DNA of 64,000 bases from an uncultured Faecalibacterium sp. (GCA_937907025.1 CALESJ010000022.1:53476-117475); one strand, 5' to 3'; shown: positions 34,991 through 43,664, counted from the first letter of the stretch. Program-made: numbers and translations. Notes: generated from the letters alone by a model not told the origin.

Positions 34991-35617
34991 TCAAAACCAG
35001 TGTGTGAATCCTACGGCCTTTCCTTCAATGTGGACAGTGTCCAAAATAGGTCCGGTAAACACCATGGGCGGATAGTCGCGGTTCTCTGCCAAAAGTTGCA
35101 GGGTCTTTGTTTCGGCATTCCAGAACACACGTTTCAAGGTGGCTTCTCCGTCAATTCGAACGGCTGCGATTTGTCCATTTTCTACTTGTGGCTGAATATG
35201 GATATATACGATATCCCCATCGTGGATGCCGGCATCAATCATACTGTCGCCCTTGCAGCGCAGGCAGAAGTCGCATTTTGCGTCTTCCGGAACATCCACA
35301 TAATCTTCAATGTTTTCCTCTGCAGTAATAGGTTTGCCACAGGCAATGTTTCCTACCAAAGGACACTTAACAGTCTTTGGGAGAGGCTCAAAGCCTTTTG
35401 GAATGATAGGGTCATCCACGCCTACCAAATAAGCGGTTGTTGTGTTGAGCGCACGCGCAAAGGCAATCACTTTTGACTGGGGAATATCAGCTTTTCCGTT
35501 TTCTATTTTGCTGATGGATGACTTGTCCTTATATCCCATTTTTTGGGCTAGTTCTTCTACAGTCAGACCGAGCTCTTGACGGCGCTCCTTTATCCTTTCG
35601 TAGATTTCAGACACCAT
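34991..35617 (-). CDS. CI/LexA-like phage repressor with S24 protease domain
   Basis: The product is 208 residues. An XRE helix-turn-helix (about 20-45, SSISKIENGKADIP) is joined to a LexA-type self-cleaving domain: cleavage site near Cys93-Gly94 (NIACGKP), catalytic Ser125 (GDSM) and Lys162 (ATLKRV). Such repressors hold a prophage silent until RecA promotes cleavage. ATG 35617 with AGAGGTG upstream. The tail-gene fragment frame on the other strand starts within 15 bases, so the normal divergent promoter region is missing. Confidence 0.94.
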   Translation of the reverse strand: MVSEIYERIKERRQELGLTVEELAQKMGYKDKSSISKIENGKADIPQSKVIAFARALNTTTAYLVGVDDPIIPKGFEPLPKTVKCPLVGNIACGKPITAEENIEDYVDVPEDAKCDFCLRCKGDSMIDAGIHDGDIVYIHIQPQVENGQIAAVRIDGEATLKRVFWNAETKTLQLLAENRDYPPMVFTGPILDTVHIEGKAVGFTHWF

Positions 35618-36794
35618 AACACCTCTGCTGGGATATCTGGCAGGTACTTTTGTTCCCGGTGTGATCAATTCTTTTTCCCAGGCATTTGCCCCCATTGTGG
35701 GCGGGACTGTGTCGGCAGCCATTCGAATTCTGGCTGATACCTTTGTGTGGATGTGCGGTATCCTCACAGATGCCATTAACAACTTGGTCCGGCCAGCACT
35801 GGAGGTGCTTCTGACTGTCTGGCAAGACATGATGAACGGAATTTCCAACGCATGGGCTACCTATGGCCAGCCTATTATGGACGGACTGGTTCTTGCATTT
35901 CAAAACCTGGAATCGATTTTCAGCAATCTGTATTACACAGTGGTGGAGCCCATCCTGTCCAATGTGATTACGCTGCTGGATGAATTCTGGAATCAACATG
36001 CAAAGCCTTTGTGGGATGACCTTCTTTTGCTGATTGGCAGCGTGCAGAATATGCTGCTGTCTTTCTGGAACAGTGTTCTGGCCCCGCTGATCAACTGGTT
36101 GATTTCCACCTTTGGTCCGACGTTTGCCGATGTGTTCAATGCAGTGTCCGGAGCTGTTGAAACGGCCATGGGGCTGGTAGCGGATGTTATCGACGCGGCC
36201 CTGGTCCTTTTGCGTGGACTGGCCGATTTTCTGACTGCGGTGTTCAAAGGGGACTGGGATGCCGCCTGGAACGCCATTGCAGATACCGCTCTGGCTGTCT
36301 GGGAGCGCATCCAGAATGGGATCAAAAGCTACGTCAACGGTATCATCGGATTTGTAAACGACATGATTCAGGCCATCGTGAATGCCTTGAATTCTGTGAT
36401 CCGTGCGGTCGGGTCACTGTCCTTCGATGTGCCGGACTGGGTGCCTGGTATTGGCGGGTCCACATTCGGCTTTCAGCTTTCCACCATCACCGCTCCGCAG
36501 ATTCCGTATCTGGCCCAGGGCGCCGTCATCCCGCCCAACCGGGAGTTCCTGGCCGTACTGGGCGACCAGAGCAGCGGCACCAATGTGGAAGCGCCCCTGG
36601 CCACCATCCAGAAAGCGGTGGCCGCGGTCATGCAGGATATGCAGGACGGGGAACTGGCTGCCCTGGAACAGGTGGTGGCTACCCTGCGTCAGATCCTGGA
36701 AGCGGTGTACGGTATCCATATCGGAGATGAGGCTATCGGCCGGGCCGTGCAGCGCTATCAGACGCGGCAGGCCATTATTACGGGAGGATACTGA
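35604..36794 (+). pseudogene. C-terminal fragment of a phage tail tape-measure protein
   Basis: The frame opens after a TAG at 35601 and reads in tape-measure-like sequence at once, with no proper start; the first GTG (35661) has no ribosome site. About 390 residues: Trp-rich hydrophobic helices (LIGSVQNMLLSFWNSVLAPLIN pattern in part), AVFKGDWDAAWNAI, and a C-terminal GA-rich end (LAQGAVIPPN). These are typical of the C-terminus of long tail-length proteins, usually over 1,000 residues. The upstream part and all head genes are gone; the breakpoint is close to 35604-35617. Confidence 0.8.
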
Positions 36795-36796
36795 TC

Positions 36797-37171
36797 ATGC
36801 GGACAAAAGTGGACTTTTATCAGGTGGACGGTGTTCCTATGCTGGTGCCGGACGCCGAACCGGAGTTCAGTTTTTCGGACCTGGATGCCAGTGATTCCGG
36901 ACGGGATGAGAGTGGCGTCATGCACCGGATTCTGGTGCGGGAAAAGGTGGGCACCTGGAGCTTTTCCTACGCCCACCTCTCCGATGAGGACCTGGCCTAT
37001 CTGCAGGGATTGTTTGCAGGCAAGGCACAGTTCACCTTCACCCACCCGGTGTTCGGCAGCAGCAACGCCACCGAGAGCTGCACCGCCTACATGAGCCAGT
37101 ACAGCGCCACATGGAAGAACCAGCACACGGGCCAGTGGCGAAATTTCAAGTTCAATATCATCCAGTGCTGA
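36797..37171 (+). CDS. Phage tail-associated protein (DUF6711-like)
   Basis: The product is 124 residues, soluble and beta-rich, with conserved aromatic residues (KVDFYQVDGVPM at the start and YSATWKN near the end). It is placed between the tape measure and the lysin, as in clostridial siphophages. ATG with GGGAGG upstream, 2 bases after the tape-measure stop. Family match is from memory; exact role in the tail is unknown. Confidence 0.7.
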   Translation: MRTKVDFYQVDGVPMLVPDAEPEFSFSDLDASDSGRDESGVMHRILVREKVGTWSFSYAHLSDEDLAYLQGLFAGKAQFTFTHPVFGSSNATESCTAYMSQYSATWKNQHTGQWRNFKFNIIQC

Positions 37172-37185
37172 GGAGGAAAAAATAC

Positions 37186-37986
37186 ATGCGACTGAAAACC
37201 GGAGAAGTGATTTTGCTCTGGCCGCTGGCACTGCATGTGCTCACGGCCGGCTATTATTACAGCGACGGCAGCCTGCACCAGGCCATTGACCTGCGCACCA
37301 ACCAGGGCGGCAGTATCGTCAAGCCGGTGTATGCCGACGAGGACGGCACGGTGGACCAGACCCAGACCTGGGACGGCCACACCAAGACCGGCATGCAGAG
37401 CTACGGCACCATGACCCGCATCCGCCACGCCGACTACTGCGGCCAGACCTTGCAGACCCGCTACGCCCACCTGTCCCGCCTGTGCGTGGCCAACGGCCAG
37501 CAGGTCAAGGCAGGCCAGCTCATCGGCTATACTGGCCAGACCGGCAACGTGAACGGTGCCCACCTGCACTTTGAAGTGATCCTGGCTGGCAGCCGCCGCA
37601 ACCCGCTGGTGTGGCTGGATGATGACTTCACCACCGCCAACAGCAGCGTCTATACTTACCGCCCCGGTGAACACGCAGCCGTGATGCCGGCGGAACCCGA
37701 AGCCCCCGCCTATGCTCCGGCCCGCCTGCAGACCATCACCATCGGACCCGTCCCCCAGGGCGATGCCGACGCCATTCTGGCCGTGTGCAAAGCCCGGGAA
37801 CTGGATGACCTGGGGCTGTATGTTTCCCATTGGAGCAACGACAAACACACCCTGCAGACCATCACCATCGGGCCGGTCACTCAGGGGGATGCGGATGCCA
37901 TCCTGGCCGTGTGCAAGGCCCGCCAGCTGGACAAGCTGGGGCTGTATAAGTCGGCCTGGGCGGATGAGGAAGACCAGGCGGCATAA
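37186..37986 (+). CDS. Phage endolysin, M23 peptidase with two C-terminal repeats
   Basis: The product is 266 residues. An M23 zinc endopeptidase domain (about 20-145) has H31/D35 (HQAIDLR), H95 (YAHLS) and H126-L-H128 (AHLHFE). After a Pro/Ala linker two tandem 42-residue repeats follow (from 181 and 223, each LQTITIGPV.QGDADAILAVCKARxLDxLGLY), probably a cell-wall binding module. No signal peptide, so release depends on the holin. ATG 37186 with GGAGG upstream. Confidence 0.9.
   Translation: MRLKTGEVILLWPLALHVLTAGYYYSDGSLHQAIDLRTNQGGSIVKPVYADEDGTVDQTQTWDGHTKTGMQSYGTMTRIRHADYCGQTLQTRYAHLSRLCVANGQQVKAGQLIGYTGQTGNVNGAHLHFEVILAGSRRNPLVWLDDDFTTANSSVYTYRPGEHAAVMPAEPEAPAYAPARLQTITIGPVPQGDADAILAVCKARELDDLGLYVSHWSNDKHTLQTITIGPVTQGDADAILAVCKARQLDKLGLYKSAWADEEDQAA
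37726..37950 (+). repeat. Tandem repeat in the endolysin gene
   Basis: Two units of 126 bases (37726 and 37852) encode the two wall-binding-like repeats. They are similar but diverged at third codon positions, so the duplication is not recent. Confidence 0.8.
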
Positions 37987-38001
37987 AGAAGGGAGAACCA
38001 A

Positions 38002-38469
38002 ATGGAGAACACCAACAATATTTTTCTGGCCATCAAGACGGCCATCGTGGCCCTGTGCGGCGGCTTCACCGCGGCCTTTGGGTGGCTGGGTTGGCTGATC
38101 GTGGCCTGGGTGGCCTGTATGGTCATCGACTGGGTCAGCGGCAGCGCGGCGGCTGCGGCGAAAGGGGAGTGGTCCAGCGCCGTGGCAAGAGCCGGCATCT
38201 GGCATAAGGCCGGTATGATCCTGGTGGTCATTGTGGCCACCCTGGCCGACTGCGTGCTGGCCATGGCGGTGGAGCATCTGCCCGGCCTTGCCATTGATTA
38301 CAGTACGCTTGTCCTGCCCATGGTGCTGGCCTGGTATATCTTCACCGAGCTGGGCAGCATCGCCGAGAACGCCACTGATATGGGTGCCAATGTTCCCACC
38401 TGGCTGACCAGGCTGCTAGCGGCCGGAAAAAAGGCAGTTGATCAGGTTACTGACAACGAAATGAAATAA
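38002..38469 (+). CDS. Phage holin (family 4, TcdE/UtxA-like)
   Basis: The product is 155 residues with three or four hydrophobic segments (about 8-22, 27-45, 68-90, 100-116) and the family pattern VIDWVSGSAAAAAKGEWSS and GIWHKAG. It forms the membrane hole that frees the endolysin. It lies 15 bases after the lysin, making a lysis cassette. A terminator follows. Confidence 0.92.
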   Translation: MENTNNIFLAIKTAIVALCGGFTAAFGWLGWLIVAWVACMVIDWVSGSAAAAAKGEWSSAVARAGIWHKAGMILVVIVATLADCVLAMAVEHLPGLAIDYSTLVLPMVLAWYIFTELGSIAENATDMGANVPTWLTRLLAAGKKAVDQVTDNEMK

Positions 38470-38480
38470 ATGAGGAGCCC

Positions 38481-38530
38481 CCCCCGACTGTCCGGTTCAT
38501 TCTACCGGCTGGTCGGGGGATTTTTTATTT
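38481..38530 (+). terminator. Terminator after the lysis cassette
   Basis: CCCCCGAC (38481-38488) pairs with GTCGGGGG (38512-38519), with an inner CCGG pair, then TTTTTTATTT. Confidence 0.88.
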
Positions 38531-38535
38531 TAAAA

Positions 38536-38564
38536 TAGTCACAAAAGTAGTCAAAAAGTAGTCA
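38536..38564. repeat. Three integrase arm-type repeats, right end
   Basis: TAGTCA-type motifs at 38536, 38548 and 38559 in GTAGTCA phase recur every 11 bases, mirroring the left-end sites. An 11-base period would put them on one face of the helix. Confidence 0.7.
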
Positions 38565-38581
38565 AATCCGATCCAGCAAAC

Positions 38582-38623
38582 AAAAAACGCCCCGCAGCAT
38601 TCCAAAAAAGAACGTTGCAGGGC
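38582..38623 (-). terminator. Terminator of tRNA-Thr supplied by the element
   Basis: On the minus strand GCCCTGC (38617-38623) pairs with GCGGGGC (38589-38595), followed by a T-run. It replaces the original terminator at attL. Confidence 0.75.
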
Positions 38624-38676
38624 GCAAATGTTGGAGCTGGAAACGTGACTTGAACACGCGACCTGCTGATTACGAA
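38621..38676. repeat. attR: 56-base repeat within intact tRNA-Thr
   Basis: Identical to 31983-32038. The element spans about 6.64 kb between the two copies. Confidence 0.95.
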
Positions 38677-38707
38677 TCAGCTGCTCTACCAACTGAGCTA
38701 TTCCAGC
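38632..38707 (-). tRNA. tRNA-Thr (anticodon CGT), restored at the right end of the element
   Basis: 76 bases with encoded CCA. Acceptor GCTGGAA/TTCCAGC, anticodon stem GCTGA/TCAGC with loop TTCGTAA, and T arm with GTTCAAGTC. The 5' half is chromosomal and the 3' half comes from the element. Confidence 0.96.
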
Positions 38708-38815
38708 ACAATATAAACAGTATACCTTGTTTTTACAGTTCGGTCAAGAGGGCAAATAAAAAATGCGCATTTTTCTTTGCAGAATTTCATGCGCATCTAT
38801 ACAAGACTATTGAAT

Positions 38816-39673
38816 TCAGGTTGTGGGGGCGTCTTTTTGGGTATCAGTGCCTTCTTCGTCCGATTCCGCCACCACGGGAATAAACCGGCTTGCAAACCGG
38901 CTTTTGCCGCGGCTCCGAACATAGAAATACCCGATCACCGAAAATACGATTGCACCGATAAAGTTCACGAACAGGTCCATCATAGTATCCAGCAAACCGA
39001 TATCCAGATATCCGCCAAGGCCGAGCGCTGTCTGCGTACCGTCTGCCTGTACGATGATAACATCCACAATGTTCTTCAGGTGTACCGGTGTATTTCCGCC
39101 GTTGGGGTCCAACTTGACGGTACCGATCTGGTGAATGACAATGTCCTTCTGCATATCCAGAAAGAACAGCTGATCCATGGTACATTCAAAGAATTCCCAC
39201 ACGACCCCCACTGTCATGGAAAAGCACACCGCCACTACCGCAAGGTACAGGGGCGACAACTGAAACGTCACTTTCTTCTGCCGGTTCAACAGGTCCAGCA
39301 GGGAAAAGCCGATCGCGGCGCACAGAAACCCGTTCAGAGTATGCAGCACCGTATCCCAATAAGGATGCTTGATATAATAAGCACCGATTTCACCCATGAT
39401 CTCGGCGGCATAGATAAACAGAAGAATGATCACTTCAAGGGTATCGGGAAGTTCAATCGAAAGCCGCTTTTCCAGCATGGTCGGCATAGAAAACAGAAAC
39501 AGAACCAGCACGCACAGGAAAACGTTTTCAAAATTGCGGTTGAAGAGCTGGGCCACCAACACCAAAATCACCGACAAACGCAAGAAAATATATACAAACA
39601 TGACGCCGCGTTTGTGATACCAGGCATCACGCAAAGTGGTACGAAAATCCTGCTTTTTGGCTTTGTTTGGCAT
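38816..39673 (-). CDS. Multi-span membrane protein (YjdF/DUF2238-like)
   Basis: The product is 285 residues with about six to seven helices in the first 170 residues and two near the C-terminus. The HPYWDTVLHTLNGF and VGVVWEFFECTMD motifs recall the YjdF/DUF2238 membrane family (His and Asp in a membrane helix). An extracytoplasmic loop of about 60 residues separates the last helices. Function unknown. Stands alone on the minus strand. Confidence 0.65.
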   Translation of the reverse strand: MPNKAKKQDFRTTLRDAWYHKRGVMFVYIFLRLSVILVLVAQLFNRNFENVFLCVLVLFLFSMPTMLEKRLSIELPDTLEVIILLFIYAAEIMGEIGAYYIKHPYWDTVLHTLNGFLCAAIGFSLLDLLNRQKKVTFQLSPLYLAVVAVCFSMTVGVVWEFFECTMDQLFFLDMQKDIVIHQIGTVKLDPNGGNTPVHLKNIVDVIIVQADGTQTALGLGGYLDIGLLDTMMDLFVNFIGAIVFSVIGYFYVRSRGKSRFASRFIPVVAESDEEGTDTQKDAPTT

Positions 39674-39693
39674 GGGAACCTCTTTTTCTCTTT

Positions 39694-39912
39694 CTAATCC
39701 AGGCTGAAATCTTTCGGGTCAAGATGGGGCAATTCCTGCCGACGGGGTGTGCGCATCAGAGGGTCATACACAAACTTCCGGCAAGAGTAGTAGGGCGAAA
39801 CGACCCCGCGCTGCTTGCAGAGGACCATCCGATTGTCTGCTGCAGGGCTTCCATGCAGACAATACGCACATGCCGGTGCAATTTTGCTGCCATACATCGG
39901 CTTTTTGAACAT
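39694..39912 (-). CDS. Small cysteine-rich protein
   Basis: The product is 72 residues with a basic start and cysteines in CAYC, LCKQRG and YSCRKF (four to five in all), a likely zinc-binding knuckle. It ends in acidic DPKDFSLD. ATG 39912 with GGGAGGTG upstream, 26 bases after ylbJ, so it may be co-transcribed with it. I do not recognise a named family. Confidence 0.7.
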   Translation of the reverse strand: MFKKPMYGSKIAPACAYCLHGSPAADNRMVLCKQRGVVSPYYSCRKFVYDPLMRTPRRQELPHLDPKDFSLD

Positions 39913-39938
39913 AGGATGACACCTCCCGTCCGCATTTA

Positions 39939-40970
39939 TTACCCACAAGCAATTTTATTATAAATTTTTTTGTGAACTTTGTAAAGAACGGCACAAAAGA
40001 ATAGAAACACGGCGAAAGCTGCATCCGGCGCCATTCTGTTCATGACCAGAACACGCGGTGCCATGCTGTAAAACACGGTACTTTCTCCGGGCAAAAAACG
40101 CATTGCCGTATAGACGATGACCTGCATCAGCGGAATATGCAATGCCCGCTCAAGCACCAGCATTCCAAGAAAGTCCGCCGTCCCCACAAGAGAACAGACC
40201 TGCAAAAAGACAGACAGCCCCAGCACGCTCAGGCAAAGGCAAAGCCCCCGCAAAGCATCCTGCCCGCCCAGCTGCGCAAAGTCCGCACAGCCCGAGCTGA
40301 TTTCCAGACCTGCAGAAATCCAGGGCACGAATTGCTCCGGTACAGGCACCGTCCGCAGCAGAACCGTCTGCACAATGCGGAAAAAAATTACGGTTCCACA
40401 CACATATAAGCAACTGTCGACGGCGTTGCCTATCATGCCGGTAGACGCCTGTGTCCGGGTATCGGAAGAACCGGTTTCCGCGGGCTCCCGCAGCTGCACA
40501 GGAGCACGCCTGCTCAACGGCCACAAGAGCATGACAGCAGCCAGATTGGCAGCCAGCTGCGCCCCATACAGCACACATCCGACTCTCACCGAGCCAAGCA
40601 GCTGTCCTCCTACGCTTCCGATCACAAATCCCGGCCCCGAACAGCATCCCAACAGCAAAAGCAACTGAGCGCGGCGCGGTGAAAGCTTCTTCTGGGCGGC
40701 AAGATTCCGCACCAGCCCTGCGCATACCGCATATCCGCCCAGCCAGGACAGCAGCAAAGCGGTAACAAACCCACTTTTTTGGCTGCTGTTCACTGTCACA
40801 AAACCGCACACCACAAAAAAGGGAAACAAGGCCGGAAGCAACGTATGCGTACAGAGCATCAGCCCCTGTTCAAAGCCCTCCGCCGTTGCTGCCGGATTGG
40901 CAAGCAGCATCCCGAGCAGAAGGAAAGAAATTGTCAGCACAAGCCATCGTACCCGAGAATTGGAACACAT
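39939..40970 (-). CDS. ylbJ: Sporulation integral membrane protein YlbJ
   Basis: The product is 343 residues with about nine helices and a nucleoside-recognition (Gate) type fold. The LLPALFPFFVVCGF and CCSGPGFVIGSVG motifs fit YlbJ, which is made under sigma-E and is needed for spore cortex. Start ATG 40970 with AAAGGAG. Divergent from yqfC across 64 bases, so both may share a mother-cell promoter region. Confidence 0.82.
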   Translation of the reverse strand: MCSNSRVRWLVLTISFLLLGMLLANPAATAEGFEQGLMLCTHTLLPALFPFFVVCGFVTVNSSQKSGFVTALLLSWLGGYAVCAGLVRNLAAQKKLSPRRAQLLLLLGCCSGPGFVIGSVGGQLLGSVRVGCVLYGAQLAANLAAVMLLWPLSRRAPVQLREPAETGSSDTRTQASTGMIGNAVDSCLYVCGTVIFFRIVQTVLLRTVPVPEQFVPWISAGLEISSGCADFAQLGGQDALRGLCLCLSVLGLSVFLQVCSLVGTADFLGMLVLERALHIPLMQVIVYTAMRFLPGESTVFYSMAPRVLVMNRMAPDAAFAVFLFFCAVLYKVHKKIYNKIACG

Positions 40971-41034
40971 AACCGGAACTCCTTTGCTATATATTTGGGA
41001 TGACGCCAAATGAACGCGGAAGGGGGCATCTGCC

Positions 41035-41346
41035 ATGAAACGATATCGCCGGCCCCATAAGCGGCAGAAACCATCTCGCACCGAACCCGGGCGCTGGTTC
41101 CGTCCGCCGCCGACAAGCTTTTATCACCTGCCGGACCTGGTTCTGCAGGGCGGGCATATCGCCACCGACGGCTGCCGCCGGGTATTGGATTTTGCGCCGG
41201 AAAAGATTTGCCTGGATGTGGGGGACACCATCGTTACATTGTATGGGGAAGGGCTGCGGATAGAATCTTTTTCCGGGCGGCGGCTGGTCAGTTCCGGCAA
41301 AGTTGGCCGTATCGAATTCGAATCCAAATGGGAGGCAGGACTATGA
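41035..41346 (+). CDS. yqfC: Sporulation protein YqfC
   Basis: The product is 103 residues, of the YabP/YqfC family (beta-rich core; pattern DFAPEKICLDVGDTIVTLYGEGL and LVSSGKVGRIEF). It is a small sigma-E-dependent mother-cell protein. Basic, Arg/Pro-rich start. The stop overlaps the yqfD start as ATGA, the conserved pair order. Confidence 0.85.
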   Translation: MKRYRRPHKRQKPSRTEPGRWFRPPPTSFYHLPDLVLQGGHIATDGCRRVLDFAPEKICLDVGDTIVTLYGEGLRIESFSGRRLVSSGKVGRIEFESKWEAGL

Positions 41347-42536
41347 CCGGAAAGCCATCCGTTCTGTGGACAGACCATGTCCTATACGAAGTATGCGGGA
41401 ACCATGCCGGCACCTTTTTAAGTCAGGCTGCCCGGAACGGGGTACATCTTTCAAAGATTTCCTGCACCAAAACCGGATATACCGTGTATGTGTGCGGGCG
41501 CGATATTCCACGGCTGCAAAAGGCAGCCGGTGCCACGCATACAGAACTTCACATCCGCAAACGATATGGCCCAGGATTTTTGTTGGAACATCTGCTGCAC
41601 AGACCCGGCCTTCCGATTGGATTGCTTCTATTTTTTCTGCTGCAGTGGTATCTGAACGGTTTTGTCTGGAGCATAGATTTCGGGGAGATGAGCCTTGCCA
41701 AGCAAAACAGCTATCGCACGATTCTCTCCGAATACGGCATCATGGAGGGCAGCCGCATTTCCGAAGCACAGCTTCGGACTGCACAGGAAACCATCGAAAT
41801 GAAAATGCAGGACACCGGATGGCTGAGCCTGAACTTTACCGCCGGATGTCTGTTTGTGGAAGAAAACGAACGGGAAATGCAGACCGTCCGCCAGCCCCTG
41901 GAACCGCAGGCACTGTATGCCAAAGCCGGCGGGCAGGTCCTGTCTATTAAATTGGAGGGCGGTTTTCCCGCGGTTTCCGCAGGGCAATATGTGGCCGAAG
42001 GGCAACTTCTGGCCAACGGGCAAAAAGCAGACCGAAATGGTCAGCCGGTGGTGCAAAGTGCCGCCGGAAGCATCCGCGGCCGCATATGCAAGACCTATAC
42101 CTGTGAACAGCCACTGCAAACGGAGGTTACGGCATTGACCGGCAGCAAACAGCTCACAGAATCCTGGCAGGTGCTGGGATATACCTGGACAGGGGTAGAA
42201 ACCGCTCTTCCCGCCGAGGCTCTGCATACAGTGGAATGGATTCCGCTGCAAGTGGGCCGTATCGCACTGCCGGCCATTCTGCGCCGGGATACCTACTGGC
42301 TGAAATCGCGGCAGCCCATCACCTACACAGAAGAAACCGCCCAGGCATTGGCGGCCAGAGCCTGCCGGCGGCAGCTTTTGCAGGATTTCCCGGATGCAGA
42401 CCTGGAATCGGAGGAAGTATCCTTTGAAAAAACAGGCGGGACCTCTGTGACCTGCACTGCCGTTTATACCTTCTGTGCCGAGATGGCCTCTCCTGGTCCT
42501 GTAAGACCATTGGAAAGTACACAAAGCGCATCCTGA
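41343..42536 (+). CDS. yqfD: Stage IV sporulation protein YqfD
   Basis: The product is 397 residues. A soluble N-terminal part (about 1-80) with one membrane segment (about 95-115) is followed by a long extracytoplasmic region with GWLSLNFTAG and the lipoyl-like VAEGQLLANG..G....V.SAAGSIRGRI pattern. YqfD is linked to spore formation in the mother cell. Start ATG 41343 overlaps yqfC. Followed in normal order by phoH. Confidence 0.85.
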   Translation: MTGKPSVLWTDHVLYEVCGNHAGTFLSQAARNGVHLSKISCTKTGYTVYVCGRDIPRLQKAAGATHTELHIRKRYGPGFLLEHLLHRPGLPIGLLLFFLLQWYLNGFVWSIDFGEMSLAKQNSYRTILSEYGIMEGSRISEAQLRTAQETIEMKMQDTGWLSLNFTAGCLFVEENEREMQTVRQPLEPQALYAKAGGQVLSIKLEGGFPAVSAGQYVAEGQLLANGQKADRNGQPVVQSAAGSIRGRICKTYTCEQPLQTEVTALTGSKQLTESWQVLGYTWTGVETALPAEALHTVEWIPLQVGRIALPAILRRDTYWLKSRQPITYTEETAQALAARACRRQLLQDFPDADLESEEVSFEKTGGTSVTCTAVYTFCAEMASPGPVRPLESTQSAS

Positions 42537-42646
42537 ACCTTGCCTGCACACAAACCGACAAAAAATTTGTATAACATTCATAGTTTCTTTTCAACGAAAT
42601 TGTGATATAATGCAAAGTAGCATGATGTACTCTGGAGGTAGTGTAT

Positions 42647-43609
42647 TTGGCAGAACGATCAGTCGAATTGGACAGCATCGAATTGGCGGCGGCAGTTTTT
42701 GGCAATTGTGACCAGAATCTCCGCATGCTGGAACATGAATTTCACGTCACAGCGGTATGCCGTGGCTCTTCTTTGAAATTCACCGGTGAGCAGGACGGCG
42801 TCAATGCGGCCGTGCATGCCATTCAAGGGATGGTTACTCTGATGGAGAACCATACGCCGCTGGATGAGCAGACGGTGCGGTATTGCATTAGCCTGGCGCA
42901 GGCCGGGGAGGAGAAGCGCCTGCGGGAACTGACCGACGATTTTGTGGCAGTAACCGCAAAAGGCAGGCCTATCCATCCCAAGACCCTCGGGCAAAAGGAA
43001 TACCTGGCGGCGATTCGCAGCCACGCCATCACCTTCGGTGTGGGGCCCGCCGGTACCGGCAAGACCTACCTGGCTGTTGCCATGGCGGTCAAATCTTTCA
43101 AGGCCAAAGAAGTCAGCCGTATCATCCTGACCCGTCCGGCTGTGGAAGCGGGGGAGAAGCTGGGCTTTCTGCCCGGTGATTTGCAGAATAAGGTAGACCC
43201 GTATCTGCGGCCGCTGTATGACGGTCTGTTCGATCTGCTCGGTGCCGAAACCTTCCAGCGTCTGGTGGAAAAGCAAGCCATCGAGGTGGCGCCCCTTGCC
43301 TATATGCGCGGGCGCACTTTGGATGACGCTTTTATCATCCTGGACGAAGCCCAGAACACCACGCCGGAACAGATGAAAATGTTCCTGACCCGTATGGGCA
43401 ACAACAGCAAAGTTGTTGTCACGGGTGACGTTACCCAGATTGACCTGCCGGACAAGACCAAGAGCGGTCTGGTGGATGCGCTGAAAGTATTGCGCGACAT
43501 TGACGGCATTGCACAGGTCCGCCTCACGGATAAGGACGTTGTGCGGCACCGCCTTGTGCAGCAGATTGTCAAAGCCTATGAAAAAGCAGCGGCAGCACCC
43601 CGCCGCTGA
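42647..43609 (+). CDS. phoH: PhoH-family ATPase
   Basis: The product is 320 residues. A KH-like N-terminal part is followed by a P-loop domain with Walker A GPAGTGKT (about 136) and Walker B FIILDEAQN. PhoH proteins are linked to RNA metabolism and usually stand before ybeY. TTG 42647 is chosen because GGAGG (42634-42638) is 8 bases upstream; GTG 42641 would be only 2 bases away. A TATAAT at 42606-42611 with a poor -35 could be its promoter. Confidence 0.95.
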   Translation: MAERSVELDSIELAAAVFGNCDQNLRMLEHEFHVTAVCRGSSLKFTGEQDGVNAAVHAIQGMVTLMENHTPLDEQTVRYCISLAQAGEEKRLRELTDDFVAVTAKGRPIHPKTLGQKEYLAAIRSHAITFGVGPAGTGKTYLAVAMAVKSFKAKEVSRIILTRPAVEAGEKLGFLPGDLQNKVDPYLRPLYDGLFDLLGAETFQRLVEKQAIEVAPLAYMRGRTLDDAFIILDEAQNTTPEQMKMFLTRMGNNSKVVVTGDVTQIDLPDKTKSGLVDALKVLRDIDGIAQVRLTDKDVVRHRLVQQIVKAYEKAAAAPRR

Positions 43610-43664
43610 TAAATGGTATAGATCTTATTACCCATAGAACAAATCACATAAGGAGGAACCTCTT

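Noticed and set aside
35661..36794. Tape-measure fragment as a normal gene from GTG 35661
   Set aside because: No ribosome binding site, and tape-measure-like sequence already starts upstream of the GTG, so the N-terminus is missing.
37726..37950. CRISPR-like repeats
   Set aside because: The repeat is a coding duplication of two units in the lysin gene; no array of short repeats with unique spacers occurs in the window.
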